Shown one piece after another: positions 6,545-13,251 of a stretch of 17,310 nucleotides of DNA (positions within the stretch are counted from its first letter, which is position 1; each line of letters opens with the position of its first letter). Made by a program: the position numbers and the translations under genes. The notes beneath the pieces are model-generated. The model saw only the letters and a program-made list of their open reading frames with translations. It had not been told where the DNA came from and searched no databases. The stretch is from DATLFQ01 sp035540915 (GTDB lineage: Bacteria; Actinomycetota; Acidimicrobiia; Acidimicrobiales; GCA-2861595), in the NCBI GenBank assembly GCA_035540915.1, contig DATLFQ010000145.1, positions 1 to 17,310 on the forward strand, in the 5' to 3' direction.

Positions 6545-7450
6545 CTACAGCCAGTCCTTGCGCTTGAAGAAGCGGTAGCCGGTGAGGGTGACCAGGGCCA
6601 TCAGCCCGAGCGCCAGCAGGTAGCCGTAGCGCCACTCGAGCTCGGGCATGTGCTCGAAGTTCATGCCGTAGATGCCGGCCACGAGCGTCGACCCCAGCAG
6701 GATGGCGCCCCACGACGTCATGCGCTTCATGACCTGGTTGAGGCGGTTGGACACCATGGCCAGGTTGGCGTCGACCGCACTGGCGACGAGCTCCCGGTGG
6801 GCGTCGAGCTGGTCGACCACCCGCAGCACGTGGTCGTGGACGTCCTGGAGGTGGACCTGCGCGCGCTCGTCGACGGCGGCCACCTCGCCCCGGAGCAGGG
6901 CCGCGACCACGTCCCGCAGCGGCACCAGCAGCCGGCGGTAGGCGACCAGGCGGCGCCTGATGGCGAAGAGCTGCTCCTGGGGTGACAGCTGGCCCGGTGG
7001 CGGTGGGGGTCCGAAGATCAGCTCCTCGACGTCCTCCAGCATGGACTCCGCGTCGTCGGCGCAGGTGAAGTAGCCGTCGACGACCTCGTCCAGCAGCACG
7101 TACAGGAGGAACCCCACGGTGGCCTCCGCACCGACCAGCCGCTCGAACCTCGCCCGCGCCACCTCGTCGTCCCACACCTGGCCGGCGTCGTCCCGCTCGC
7201 GCACCGAGAGCAGCCAGCCGTCGCCGACGAACAGGTCCACCTCCTGCAGCCCGGCGCTGTAGACGACCACGAAGGCGTGGCCCGGGTACTGCTCCAGCTT
7301 CGGGCGCTGCCCGTGCTTGGCCACGTCCTCGAGGGCCAGGGGGTGCAGGTCGTACCGCCCCGCCAGTTCCTCCAGCTCGCCGGCAGCCGGGTCGACCACG
7401 TCGACCCAGGTCAGGAGGCCGTCGCCGTAGGTGCGGACCTCGGTGGGCAC
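6545..7450 (-). CDS. corA: CorA-family Mg2+/Co2+ transporter
   Basis: Inner-membrane divalent-cation channel of the CorA-MIT superfamily, expected to form a pentamer. The 301-aa protein has a long cytosolic N-terminal alpha/beta domain and helical stalk. Two C-terminal membrane segments follow: about 244-261 (SWGAILLGSTLVAGIYG) and about 275-295. The GMN signature is at 262-264 (YGMNF), followed by the conserved MPEL loop, and the C-terminus FFKRKDWL is basic as usual. It is the last gene of a minus-strand sufE-map-corA unit and starts at GTG 7450, 12 bp after the map stop. No Shine-Dalgarno is evident. Mg or Co specificity cannot be told from sequence. Confidence 0.93.
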   Translation of the reverse strand: MPTEVRTYGDGLLTWVDVVDPAAGELEELAGRYDLHPLALEDVAKHGQRPKLEQYPGHAFVVVYSAGLQEVDLFVGDGWLLSVRERDDAGQVWDDEVARARFERLVGAEATVGFLLYVLLDEVVDGYFTCADDAESMLEDVEELIFGPPPPPGQLSPQEQLFAIRRRLVAYRRLLVPLRDVVAALLRGEVAAVDERAQVHLQDVHDHVLRVVDQLDAHRELVASAVDANLAMVSNRLNQVMKRMTSWGAILLGSTLVAGIYGMNFEHMPELEWRYGYLLALGLMALVTLTGYRFFKRKDWL

Positions 7451-7462
7451 CGGAGTGCCCGG

Positions 7463-8332
7463 CTACAGACGGGTCAGGACGTCGGCGCCGGTGGCGGTGA
7501 CCACCAGCGTGTGCTCGAACTGGGCGGTCCGGCGCCGGTCGGCGGTGACCGCCGTCCAGCGGTCGGGCCACAGCAGCGGGCGGGTCGTCCCCATGGTGAT
7601 CATCGGCTCGATGGTGAAAGTCATGCCCGGCTCCATCACCGTGGTGTCCGACGCCTCGTACGCGTGGTGCACGACGGGCCGTGAGTGGAACTGGCGGCCG
7701 ATGCCGTGGCCCACGAAGGCCCGCACGACGCCGTAGCCGTGGCGGCGCGCATGGGCCTCGATGGCCCGACCGACGTCCGACAGGGGCCGGCCGGGAACGA
7801 CGGCGGCGATGCCCAGGTCCAAACACTCCCGAGTCACCGTGACCAGCTTGCGGGAGGCACCGTTGACGCGGCCGACGAGGAAGGTGGCGTTGGTGTCACC
7901 GTGGACGCCGTCGAGGTAGATGGTGACGTCGAGGTTGACGATGTCGCCGTCGGCCAGCGGGCGGTCGTCGGGGATGCCGTGGCAGATCACCTCGTTGACC
8001 GACGTGCACAGCGACTTGGGGAAGCCGTTGTAGTTGAGCGGGCTGGGGTACCCGCCCCGGCGGATGCAGCCCTCGTGGGCCAGGGCGTCCAGCTCGTCGG
8101 TGGTGACACCGGGCGCCACCGCGGCACCCACCTCGGCCAGCACCTCGGCGGCCGCCCGCCCGGCCCGGCGCATGCGCTCCAGCACGTCGGGGGGCTTGAC
8201 CATCGGCTCGTCCCAGCCCGACGGCTGACCCGACGCGGCGTAGTCGGGCCGGGCGATGTGGTCGGGCACCGGGCGGCGGGGGCTGACCCGGCCGGGCCGC
8301 AGCCGGGTGGTGGAGCCGGCGAGCACGTTCAC
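7463..8332 (-). CDS. map: Methionine aminopeptidase, type I
   Basis: Removes the initiator methionine from nascent proteins. The 289-aa protein has an N-terminal extension of about 40 residues with GRVSPRRPVPDHIARPDY, the kind seen in the longer mycobacterial MetAP (MapB). The core follows: PPDVLERMRRAGRAAAEVL, NEVICHGIPD, the metal ligands in NLDVT and HGDTNA (two Asp), FVGHGIGRQFH (His), FTIEPM (Glu) and AQFEHTLVVT (Glu). All five dinuclear-metal ligands are present. The start GTG 8332 overlaps the sufE stop by 4 bases (GTGA on the minus strand), so the two are likely translationally coupled. A second GTG two codons later is possible. It ends 12 bp before corA. Confidence 0.95.
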   Translation of the reverse strand: MNVLAGSTTRLRPGRVSPRRPVPDHIARPDYAASGQPSGWDEPMVKPPDVLERMRRAGRAAAEVLAEVGAAVAPGVTTDELDALAHEGCIRRGGYPSPLNYNGFPKSLCTSVNEVICHGIPDDRPLADGDIVNLDVTIYLDGVHGDTNATFLVGRVNGASRKLVTVTRECLDLGIAAVVPGRPLSDVGRAIEAHARRHGYGVVRAFVGHGIGRQFHSRPVVHHAYEASDTTVMEPGMTFTIEPMITMGTTRPLLWPDRWTAVTADRRRTAQFEHTLVVTATGADVLTRL

Positions 8333-8790
8333 GCCGGCAGGCCGGCCGACTTCTCGCCGACCTGGCGCTTCAGGCGCCCCAGGATGGCGCTCATGCCCCG
8401 TAGGCGGAGCGACGAGATGACCTCGGCCAGACCCATCTTGGTGTAGAAGTCGTTCGGCGTGGCGAGCACCTCGGCGGCGCTGGCCCCCGACAGCCCCTCG
8501 GACAGGATGGACGCGAAGCCTCGGGTGGTGGGCGCCTCGGGCGGCACGTCGAAGTGGAGGCGGACCCGCCCGTCGCCGTCCACCTCGGTGGCCAGGAAGA
8601 ACGGCGTCTGGCATTCCGGGACCTGCTCCATGGCGTCCCGGTTGCCCTCCAGCTCCGGGGGCAGCGGCGGCAGCTTGCGGGCGTACTCCAGCAGGGCCTG
8701 CAATCGCAGGTCCTTCGGCGCGCCCGCGAAGAGTTCGACGATGCGGGCCAGCGCGGCCGGCATGGCGGGCGGAGCGGCGGCTTCGGTCAT
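8329..8790 (-). CDS. sufE: SufE-family cysteine desulfurase partner
   Basis: SufE proteins take persulfide sulfur from a SufS/CsdA-type cysteine desulfurase and pass it to the Fe-S scaffold. The 153-aa protein shows ALARIVELFAGAPKDLRLQ and LLEYARKLPPLPPEL. The acceptor Cys60 lies in VPECQTPFFLATEVDG, and the C-terminal half runs through TRGFASILSEGLSG and NDFYTKMGLAEVISSLRLRGM. That is the family order. A divergent sulfurtransferase gene starts 63 bp away; sseA beside a sufE-like gene is also an actinobacterial neighbourhood (for example Rv3283-Rv3284 in M. tuberculosis). The start is ATG 8790. ATG 8763 is possible but would cut family sequence little supported there. Confidence 0.92.
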   Translation of the reverse strand: MTEAAAPPAMPAALARIVELFAGAPKDLRLQALLEYARKLPPLPPELEGNRDAMEQVPECQTPFFLATEVDGDGRVRLHFDVPPEAPTTRGFASILSEGLSGASAAEVLATPNDFYTKMGLAEVISSLRLRGMSAILGRLKRQVGEKSAGLPA

Positions 8791-8818
8791 CGGCCCAGTT
8801 TCGCGCCATGCGGAGGCG

Positions 8819-8847
8819 TAGCCTGAAGCCCTCACCCGAGAAGGAGG
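8819..8847 (+). promoter_or_regulatory. Candidate -10 and strong ribosome binding site of the sulfurtransferase gene
   Basis: TAGCCT (8819-8824) fits the TANNNT -10 consensus, with a likely transcript start near 8831. AAGGAGG (8841-8847) is the strongest Shine-Dalgarno in the window and lies 6 nt before ATG 8854. The 63-bp gap must also hold the sufE promoter on the other strand, so the divergent genes may share control. Confidence 0.55.
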
Positions 8848-8853
8848 CTGTCG

Positions 8854-9732
8854 ATGCCCGCAGTTGCGCCCGACGACGCGCCCGAACTCCAGCAGTACCA
8901 CCGCCCCGAGAAGCTGGTCACCACCGCCTGGCTGGCCGAGCACCTGGACGACCCGCAGGTGGTCGTGGTGGAGTCGGACGAGGACGTGCTGCTCTACGAC
9001 ACCGGCCACGTGCCGGGCGCCGTGAAGGTCGACTGGCACCTGGACCTCAACGACCCCGTCACCCGCGACTACGTCGACGGGGAGGGGTTCGCCCGCCTGT
9101 GCTCGGCCAAGGGCATCTCCCGCGACTCGACGGTGGTGTTCTACGGCGACAACTTCAACTGGTGGGCGGCCTACGCGCTGTGGGTGTTCACGCTGTTCGG
9201 CCACCCCGACACCCGGCTGCTCAACGGCGGGCGGGCCAAGTGGATCGAGGAGGGCCGCCCGACGACCACCGAGGTGCCGAACCGCCCGACCACCGACTAC
9301 CCGGTGGTCCACCGCGACGACGCCGCCATCCGCGCCTTCCGCGACGACGTCATGGCGCACCTCGGGACCAGCGGCCGGCTGGTGGACGTGCGCTCGCCGG
9401 GCGAGTACTCCGGCGAGCTGCTGCACATGCCCGACTACCCCCAGGAGGGGGCGCTGCGGGGCGGTCACATCCCGGGCGCCGCCAGCGTCCCCTGGAAGCG
9501 GGCGGCCAACGACGACGGCACCTTCAAGGCGGCCGACGCCCTTCGGGAGATCTACGGGAAGGAGCAGGGCCTCTCGCCGTCCGACGACGTCATCGCCTAC
9601 TGCCGCATCGGCGAGCGCTCGAGCCACACCTGGTTCGTCCTGACCCACCTCCTCGGCTACCCGAAGGTGCGCAACTACGACGGGTCGTGGACCGAGTGGG
9701 GGAACTCGGTGCGGGCCCCCATCGAGAAGTAG
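8854..9732 (+). CDS. sseA: Two-domain rhodanese-type sulfurtransferase (SseA-like)
   Basis: Transfers sulfane sulfur from thiosulfate or 3-mercaptopyruvate to an acceptor. At 292 aa it has the two-rhodanese layout. The N-terminal inactive domain contains LLYDTGHVPGAVKVDWHLDLND and STVVFYGDNFNWWAAYALWVF, with Asp in place of the catalytic Cys. The C-terminal domain contains RLVDVRSPGEYSGE, GGHIPGAASVPW and the active-site loop AYCRIGERSSHTWF with Cys250. The CRIGERS loop resembles the thiosulfate-type loop more than the CGSGVTA of mercaptopyruvate enzymes, so the substrate is open. The start ATG 8854 has a near-perfect Shine-Dalgarno. It is followed after 13 bp by ygfZ and is divergent from sufE, so a shared role in sulfur supply is likely. 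Confidence 0.92.
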   Translation: MPAVAPDDAPELQQYHRPEKLVTTAWLAEHLDDPQVVVVESDEDVLLYDTGHVPGAVKVDWHLDLNDPVTRDYVDGEGFARLCSAKGISRDSTVVFYGDNFNWWAAYALWVFTLFGHPDTRLLNGGRAKWIEEGRPTTTEVPNRPTTDYPVVHRDDAAIRAFRDDVMAHLGTSGRLVDVRSPGEYSGELLHMPDYPQEGALRGGHIPGAASVPWKRAANDDGTFKAADALREIYGKEQGLSPSDDVIAYCRIGERSSHTWFVLTHLLGYPKVRNYDGSWTEWGNSVRAPIEK

Positions 9733-9745
9733 GCGCCGGCCGCCG

Positions 9746-10639
9746 GTGGATGCGCCAGTGGACGAGGACGACTACTGGGCGATGCGCCGGGAGGCCGGCG
9801 TGGTGGAGGTGGAACGGGACTTCCTGCGGGTCTCGGGCCCCGACGCCGTCCCGTTCCTGCAGGGCCAGCTCAGCCAGGACGTGGCCGGGCTGGCCGTCGG
9901 CGCCTCGGTCGAGTCGCTGCTGCTGCAGCCCCAGGGCAAGGTCGACGCCCTGCTGCGGGTGACGCGAACCGGTCACGACACCGTGGTCCTCGACGTCGAC
10001 GGCGGCTTCGGCGAGGCGGTGGCCGCCCGCCTCGGACGCTTCAAGATCCGCGTCAAGGCCGAGATCGAGCCGCTGGCCTGGCGCTGCCTGGCCGTGCGCG
10101 GGCCGGCCGCAGCCGAGGTGGCGGTGGCGGCGGGGACGGCGCTGCCGGCGCCGTGGCCCGGGGTGGCGGGGGTCGACGTGGTCGGGGAGGCGCCAGCCGT
10201 CGACCCGGCCGTCCGCCGGTGCTCGGCCGGGGCACTGGCCGCCGTTCGCATCGAGGCCGGCGTGCCGGCCATGGGGAGCGAGCTGACCGAGCGCACCATT
10301 CCGGCCGAGGCGGGGGTTGTGGAGCGGACGGTCAGCTTCACCAAGGGGTGCTACACGGGCCAGGAGCTGGTGGCCCGCATCGACTCCCGGGGCGGCAACG
10401 TCCCCCGCCGCCTGCGGGGCGTGGTGGCCGTCGACGGCGCGGAACCGGCGGTCGGCGACGCGCTGGTGTCCGGGGGAGGTGAGGTCGGCCGCCTCACCTC
10501 GGTGGCGTGGTCGCCGTCGCTGGGCGCCACGGTCGGGCTGGCGTTCGTCCACCGCGACGTCGAGCCGCCGGCCGACGTCGCCGTCGGTGCCGACGGTGGC
10601 GCGGCGGCCCAGGTCCGGGCCCTGCCCCTTGTCGGCTGA
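9746..10639 (+). CDS. ygfZ: YgfZ/GcvT-like folate-binding protein
   Basis: YgfZ (COG0354) is a tetrahydrofolate-binding relative of the glycine-cleavage T protein that helps keep Fe-S enzymes active. The 297-aa product has FLRVSGPDAVPFLQGQLSQDV near the N-terminus and LLLQPQGKVDALLRVTR. The family signature KGCYTGQE sits at K200-E207 (Cys202) within FTKGCYTGQELVARIDSRGGN. A C-terminal barrel-like domain ends at GLAFVHRDVEPPADV. The conserved Cys of the signature is present. The start GTG 9746 lies 13 bp after sseA; GTG 9758 is also possible. The fit with sufE and sseA points to a small Fe-S and sulfur-transfer cluster. The lipoprotein gene overlaps its end by 11 bases. Confidence 0.92.
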   Translation: MDAPVDEDDYWAMRREAGVVEVERDFLRVSGPDAVPFLQGQLSQDVAGLAVGASVESLLLQPQGKVDALLRVTRTGHDTVVLDVDGGFGEAVAARLGRFKIRVKAEIEPLAWRCLAVRGPAAAEVAVAAGTALPAPWPGVAGVDVVGEAPAVDPAVRRCSAGALAAVRIEAGVPAMGSELTERTIPAEAGVVERTVSFTKGCYTGQELVARIDSRGGNVPRRLRGVVAVDGAEPAVGDALVSGGGEVGRLTSVAWSPSLGATVGLAFVHRDVEPPADVAVGADGGAAAQVRALPLVG

Positions 10640-11531
10640 GCGATCGGGCCGGCGGCTCCCCGTCGCGCTGGCCGGCCTGGTGCTCGCCGCGGCGGCCTGC
10701 TCACCCGGTGGCGGGCTCAGCGTGGAGCCGCTGCCGGACCCGCCCCCGACCTCGGCCACGACCACCAGCGAGGTGCCGCCCGACCTCAGCGAGGCCGCCC
10801 TCCCGTCGGCCACCGGGCGGACGACGACCACCACCGTGGCGATCGGACCGGGCGGGGCCAGCCTTCAGGGCACCGTGACCGGACCGGGCGGGCCGGTCCC
10901 GGGGGCCACCGTCCGGGTCGAGCGGCTGGTGGGCGACGCCGTCGTCACCAGCGAACTGTCGAGCGTCGACGGCACCTGGTCGCTGCCGGGCGTGCACGGC
11001 GGCCGCTACCGCGTCCGGGCCTGGCGGACGCCGGACCTGGCCCAGCTGGAGCCGGCCCAGTTCTTCGTCGGTGCCCAGGAGAGCTATCCCCCGGTGGAGC
11101 TGAAGCTGGAGCGCTTCGTCGGGCCCCACGCCGCCGCCACCGTGGCGCCCAGCCCGCCGACGGTCGACCAGCCGGCCACCGTGGCCGTCCAGGTCACCGA
11201 GCGTTCGGTGGATGCGGGCGGCATCGTGCGGGCCGTGCCCCGGCCGCTCACGCGGGTGGAGCTCTCGGTTTCCCCGGCGGCCTGGCTGCTCCGTTCGCCC
11301 GGCGTCACCTTCACCGACTCTTCGGGCCGGGCCCGCTGGGACCTGGCCTGCCGGGCCCCGGGGCCCCAGCCGGTCACCGTCGTGGTGGACGCCGCCACGC
11401 CCCTGCCGCTCGCCCTGGCGCCGTGCGCCGAGGCGACGCCGGTCGCCACCGCCCCGGCGGGCGACGGCCCGGCCGGGAACGGCCCCGGCGCAACCGGCCC
11501 GGCGGCGTCGCCGACCACCCGCCGGCCGTAG
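10629..11531 (+). CDS. Putative secreted lipoprotein with a carboxypeptidase-regulatory-like domain
   Basis: From TTG 10629 the product is 300 aa. Basic residues (ERSGRR) precede a hydrophobic stretch (LPVALAGLVLAAAAC) ending in a Cys at about residue 24. That is a lipoprotein signal peptide, although -3 is Ala where Leu is commoner. A Pro/Thr-rich linker with a TTTTT run follows. A beta-sandwich segment resembling carboxypeptidase-regulatory domains comes next, about 75-160 (SLQGTVTGPGGPVPGATVRV, then VDGTWSLPGVHGGRYRVRAW). The middle carries another Ig-like stretch and the C-terminus is Ala/Gly/Pro-rich. It is probably anchored outside the membrane; its function is unknown. TTG is chosen because GTG near 10596 would put about ten residues before the signal. 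It overlaps ygfZ by 11 bases. Confidence 0.7.
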   Translation: MSAERSGRRLPVALAGLVLAAAACSPGGGLSVEPLPDPPPTSATTTSEVPPDLSEAALPSATGRTTTTTVAIGPGGASLQGTVTGPGGPVPGATVRVERLVGDAVVTSELSSVDGTWSLPGVHGGRYRVRAWRTPDLAQLEPAQFFVGAQESYPPVELKLERFVGPHAAATVAPSPPTVDQPATVAVQVTERSVDAGGIVRAVPRPLTRVELSVSPAAWLLRSPGVTFTDSSGRARWDLACRAPGPQPVTVVVDAATPLPLALAPCAEATPVATAPAGDGPAGNGPGATGPAASPTTRRP

Positions 11532-11726
11532 GGCGCCCGCCGCCACCACGTGGGGGTGGCTCCGCACCACGTCGGCCAGGACATCCTCCGGCGTGGTGCG
11601 GGTGCCGTAGGGCACGGGCCCAGGGCGGTCTCGTGACGGAACCCGGCGGGCGGCCCGGTGGCGCCAGGCGTGCGAGGAAGCGTGGGGTCGGCACGCGCCC
11701 GGTCGGGCGACCATAGGCTGAACCGG
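11532..11726. other. 195-bp spacer between the lipoprotein gene and trpC
   Basis: The longest gene-free stretch in the window. It holds a hairpin, GCCACC (11542-11547) with GGTGGC (11555-11560), just after the lipoprotein stop; a weak terminator is possible but no U-tract follows. Near its end is the candidate trpC -10 (11714-11719). On the minus strand, 11615 down to 11532 reads like protein (MPYGTRTTPEDVLADVV, then RSHPHVVAAGALRPA) with GC third positions. It has no stop before running under the lipoprotein gene, so it is not called as a gene. Two Trp codons at 11551-11559 have no start in frame. Confidence 0.5.
11714..11719 (+). promoter_or_regulatory. Candidate -10 element of a leaderless trpC promoter
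   Basis: TAGGCT matches TANNNT and is followed by exactly 7 nt before GTG 11727, the same geometry as upstream of the GroES-like gene. No Shine-Dalgarno precedes the GTG and no clear -35 is seen. Because trpE lies 5.4 kb upstream behind an opposite-strand block, trpCFBA needs its own promoter, which supports this site. Confidence 0.45.
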
Positions 11727-12518
11727 GTGCAGACGTACCTGGCGCCGATCCTGGCCGCCCATCGGGAGGCGGCTGCCGCCGATCGCCGCCCGGTCGGCCC
11801 GCTGGTCGACGCGGCACGGGCCATGGCGCCGGCGAGGGGCTTCGCGGCCGCCCTCCGGGCACAGGCGTCTGCCGGGCGCCTGGCCGTGATCGCCGAAGTC
11901 AAGCGCCGTTCCCCGTCGAGGGGCGACCTGGCCGCCGACCTGGTGCCGGGCGTGCTGGCCAAGGCGTACGCCGGCGGTGGGGCGGCGGCCGTGTCGGTAC
12001 TGACCGACGAGGCCTTCTTCGGCGGTTCGGCGGCCGACCTGGCCGAGGTCCGGGCCGCCGTTGAGTTGCCGTTGCTGCGCAAGGACTTCACCGTCCACGA
12101 GCGCGACGTCTGCGACGCCCGCCTGATGGGTGCCGACGCCGTGCTGCTGATCGTGGCCGCGCTGGAGGACGCGGAGCTGGCCGATCTGGGGGCACTCGCC
12201 GCCGAGGTCGGCCTGGACGCGCTGGTCGAGGTGCACGACGAGGCCGAGGCCGAGCGGGCCCTCCGGGCGGGAGCCAGCCTCGTCGGCGTCAACCAGCGCG
12301 ACCTCACCACCTTCGCCGTCGACACGGCCCGCGCCGAGCGGGTGGCCGCCGTGCTGCCCGGCCAGGTGGTGCGGGTGGCCGAGTCGGGCGTCGCGGGACC
12401 GGCCGACGCGGCCCGCCTGGCCGCCGCCGGGTACCACGCGGTGCTGGTGGGCGAGTCGGTCGTCACCAGCGCCGACCCGGCCGACGCGGTGCACCGCCTG
12501 CGAGTCCCATGTTCGTGA
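11727..12518 (+). CDS. trpC: Indole-3-glycerol-phosphate synthase
   Basis: TrpC cyclises carboxyphenylamino-deoxyribulose phosphate to indole-glycerol phosphate on a TIM barrel. The 263-aa protein begins MQTYLAPILAAHREAA. It shows the catalytic segment IAEVKRRSPSRG (Glu57, Lys59, SPS 62-64), SVLTDEAFFGGS, PLLRKDFTVHE with Lys119, VEVHDEAEAERAL, VGVNQRDLTTF and ESGVAGPADAARL. It is monofunctional; TrpF is a separate gene that overlaps its end by 10 bases. The start GTG 11727 matches the family N-terminus, and a longer version from GTG 11658 would add a low-complexity, non-conserved segment. It is the first gene of the trpCFBA run and is probably transcribed from its own promoter. Confidence 0.96.
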   Translation: MQTYLAPILAAHREAAAADRRPVGPLVDAARAMAPARGFAAALRAQASAGRLAVIAEVKRRSPSRGDLAADLVPGVLAKAYAGGGAAAVSVLTDEAFFGGSAADLAEVRAAVELPLLRKDFTVHERDVCDARLMGADAVLLIVAALEDAELADLGALAAEVGLDALVEVHDEAEAERALRAGASLVGVNQRDLTTFAVDTARAERVAAVLPGQVVRVAESGVAGPADAARLAAAGYHAVLVGESVVTSADPADAVHRLRVPCS

Positions 12519-13162
12519 AGATCTGCGGCACCACGAGCGAAGAGGACGCGCTGCTGGCGGTGGCCATGGGCGCCGACGCGGTCGGCTTCGTCTTCGCCCC
12601 CTCGCCCCGGCGGGTGACCGTGGCGGTCGCCCGCGACATCGCCTCCCGGCTGCCGCCCGAGGTGCTCACCGTCGGGGTGTTCCGGGACGAGGTGCCCGAG
12701 CAGGTGGTGAAGGTGGTGAACGGGATCGGGCTGGGGGCCGCGCAGCTCCACGGGGCCGAGACGGCCGCTCAGACCCGGTGGGTGGCCGAGCGGGTCCCGA
12801 TGGTGATCAAGGCGTTCGCCGGCGGCGACCCGAAGGTGGCCAACGCCCGGGACTACGCCGCCGGGGTGGTGCTGGTGGACTCGCCGTCGCCCGGCTCGGG
12901 CCAGGTGTTCGACTGGCGGCTGACGGACGGCGTGCCCCCCGGCTGCAGGCTGATGCTGGCCGGCGGGCTGCACGCCGGCAACGTGGCCGACGCCATCGCC
13001 CAGACCCGCGCCTGGGGCGTGGACGTGGTCACCGGCGTCGAGGCCGAGACCGGCCGCAAGGACCCCGCCAAGCTCCTCGCCTTCGTGAACGCCGCCAAGT
13101 CCGCCACCCCCGCCACCTACCGCCCCGCCGAGGACGCCCCCTTCGACCAGGACGACGCGTGA
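12509..13162 (+). CDS. trpF: Phosphoribosylanthranilate isomerase
   Basis: TrpF isomerises phosphoribosyl-anthranilate by an Amadori rearrangement. The 217-aa protein begins MFVKICGTTSEEDALLA with the catalytic base Cys6; the general acid is Asp124 in VVLVDSPSPGSGQ. GFVFAPSPRRVT, GAAQLHGAE and MLAGGLHAGNVADAI are family hallmarks. The phosphate loop usually written VDVSSGVE reads VDVVTGVEAETGRKDPAKL, a mild variant. The C-terminal 20 residues form a Pro/Ala/Asp-rich tail. The start ATG 12509 overlaps trpC by 10 bases. Streptomyces and Mycobacterium lack trpF and use PriA, so a dedicated trpF alongside hisA is informative. The stop is in a GTGA that opens a mini-ORF leading to trpB. Confidence 0.95.
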   Translation: MFVKICGTTSEEDALLAVAMGADAVGFVFAPSPRRVTVAVARDIASRLPPEVLTVGVFRDEVPEQVVKVVNGIGLGAAQLHGAETAAQTRWVAERVPMVIKAFAGGDPKVANARDYAAGVVLVDSPSPGSGQVFDWRLTDGVPPGCRLMLAGGLHAGNVADAIAQTRAWGVDVVTGVEAETGRKDPAKLLAFVNAAKSATPATYRPAEDAPFDQDDA

Positions 13163-13251
13163 CCCCCGCCGCCGCACCCTCCTGCGAACTCGGTGCCGGA
13201 TCGCGCGCCAGGGCGCGCGATCTGCACACCGGTTCGGGCGATCGGCCATGA
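13159..13251 (+). CDS. Candidate 30-aa coupling mini-ORF between trpF and trpB
   Basis: GTG 13159 overlaps the trpF stop (GTGA). The frame remains open for 30 codons and stops at TGA 13249-13251, overlapping the trpB start (ATGA 13248-13251). AGGA at 13149-13152 lies 6 nt before the GTG, while trpB itself has no Shine-Dalgarno. The product begins VTPAAAPS and contains ELGAGSRARARD, homologous to the mini-ORF at 1880-1960. Length differences between the two are multiples of three. Coupling of trpB translation to trpF through this frame is an inference; a functional peptide is not shown. Confidence 0.35.
   Translation: MTPAAAPSCELGAGSRARARDLHTGSGDRP
13184..13236 (+). repeat. Palindromic intergenic element, copy 2 (REP-like)
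   Basis: Homologue of the element at 1900-1957. The inner stem pairs GATCGCGCG (13199-13207) with CGCGCGATC (13214-13222) around the same CCAGGG loop. The outer stem pairs CGAAC and CGGTG with CACCG and GTTCG, again with one bulged T in the left arm. Against copy 1 an inner T-A pair has become G-C and a T-G wobble has become C-G, so pairing is kept while sequence changes. It lies in the trpF-trpB junction. Confidence 0.85.

Noticed and set aside
6503..6985. Plus-strand open frame of about 160 codons running into corA
   Set aside because: Beyond about 6525 it is the antisense of corA, whose motifs are intact; only the first few codons may belong to the frameshifted small ORF.
11551..11559. 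Two Trp codons (TGG GGG TGG) upstream of trpC as a possible attenuator leader peptide
   Set aside because: No ATG, GTG or TTG precedes them in frame within the spacer, and no alternative terminator/antiterminator pair with a U-tract was found.
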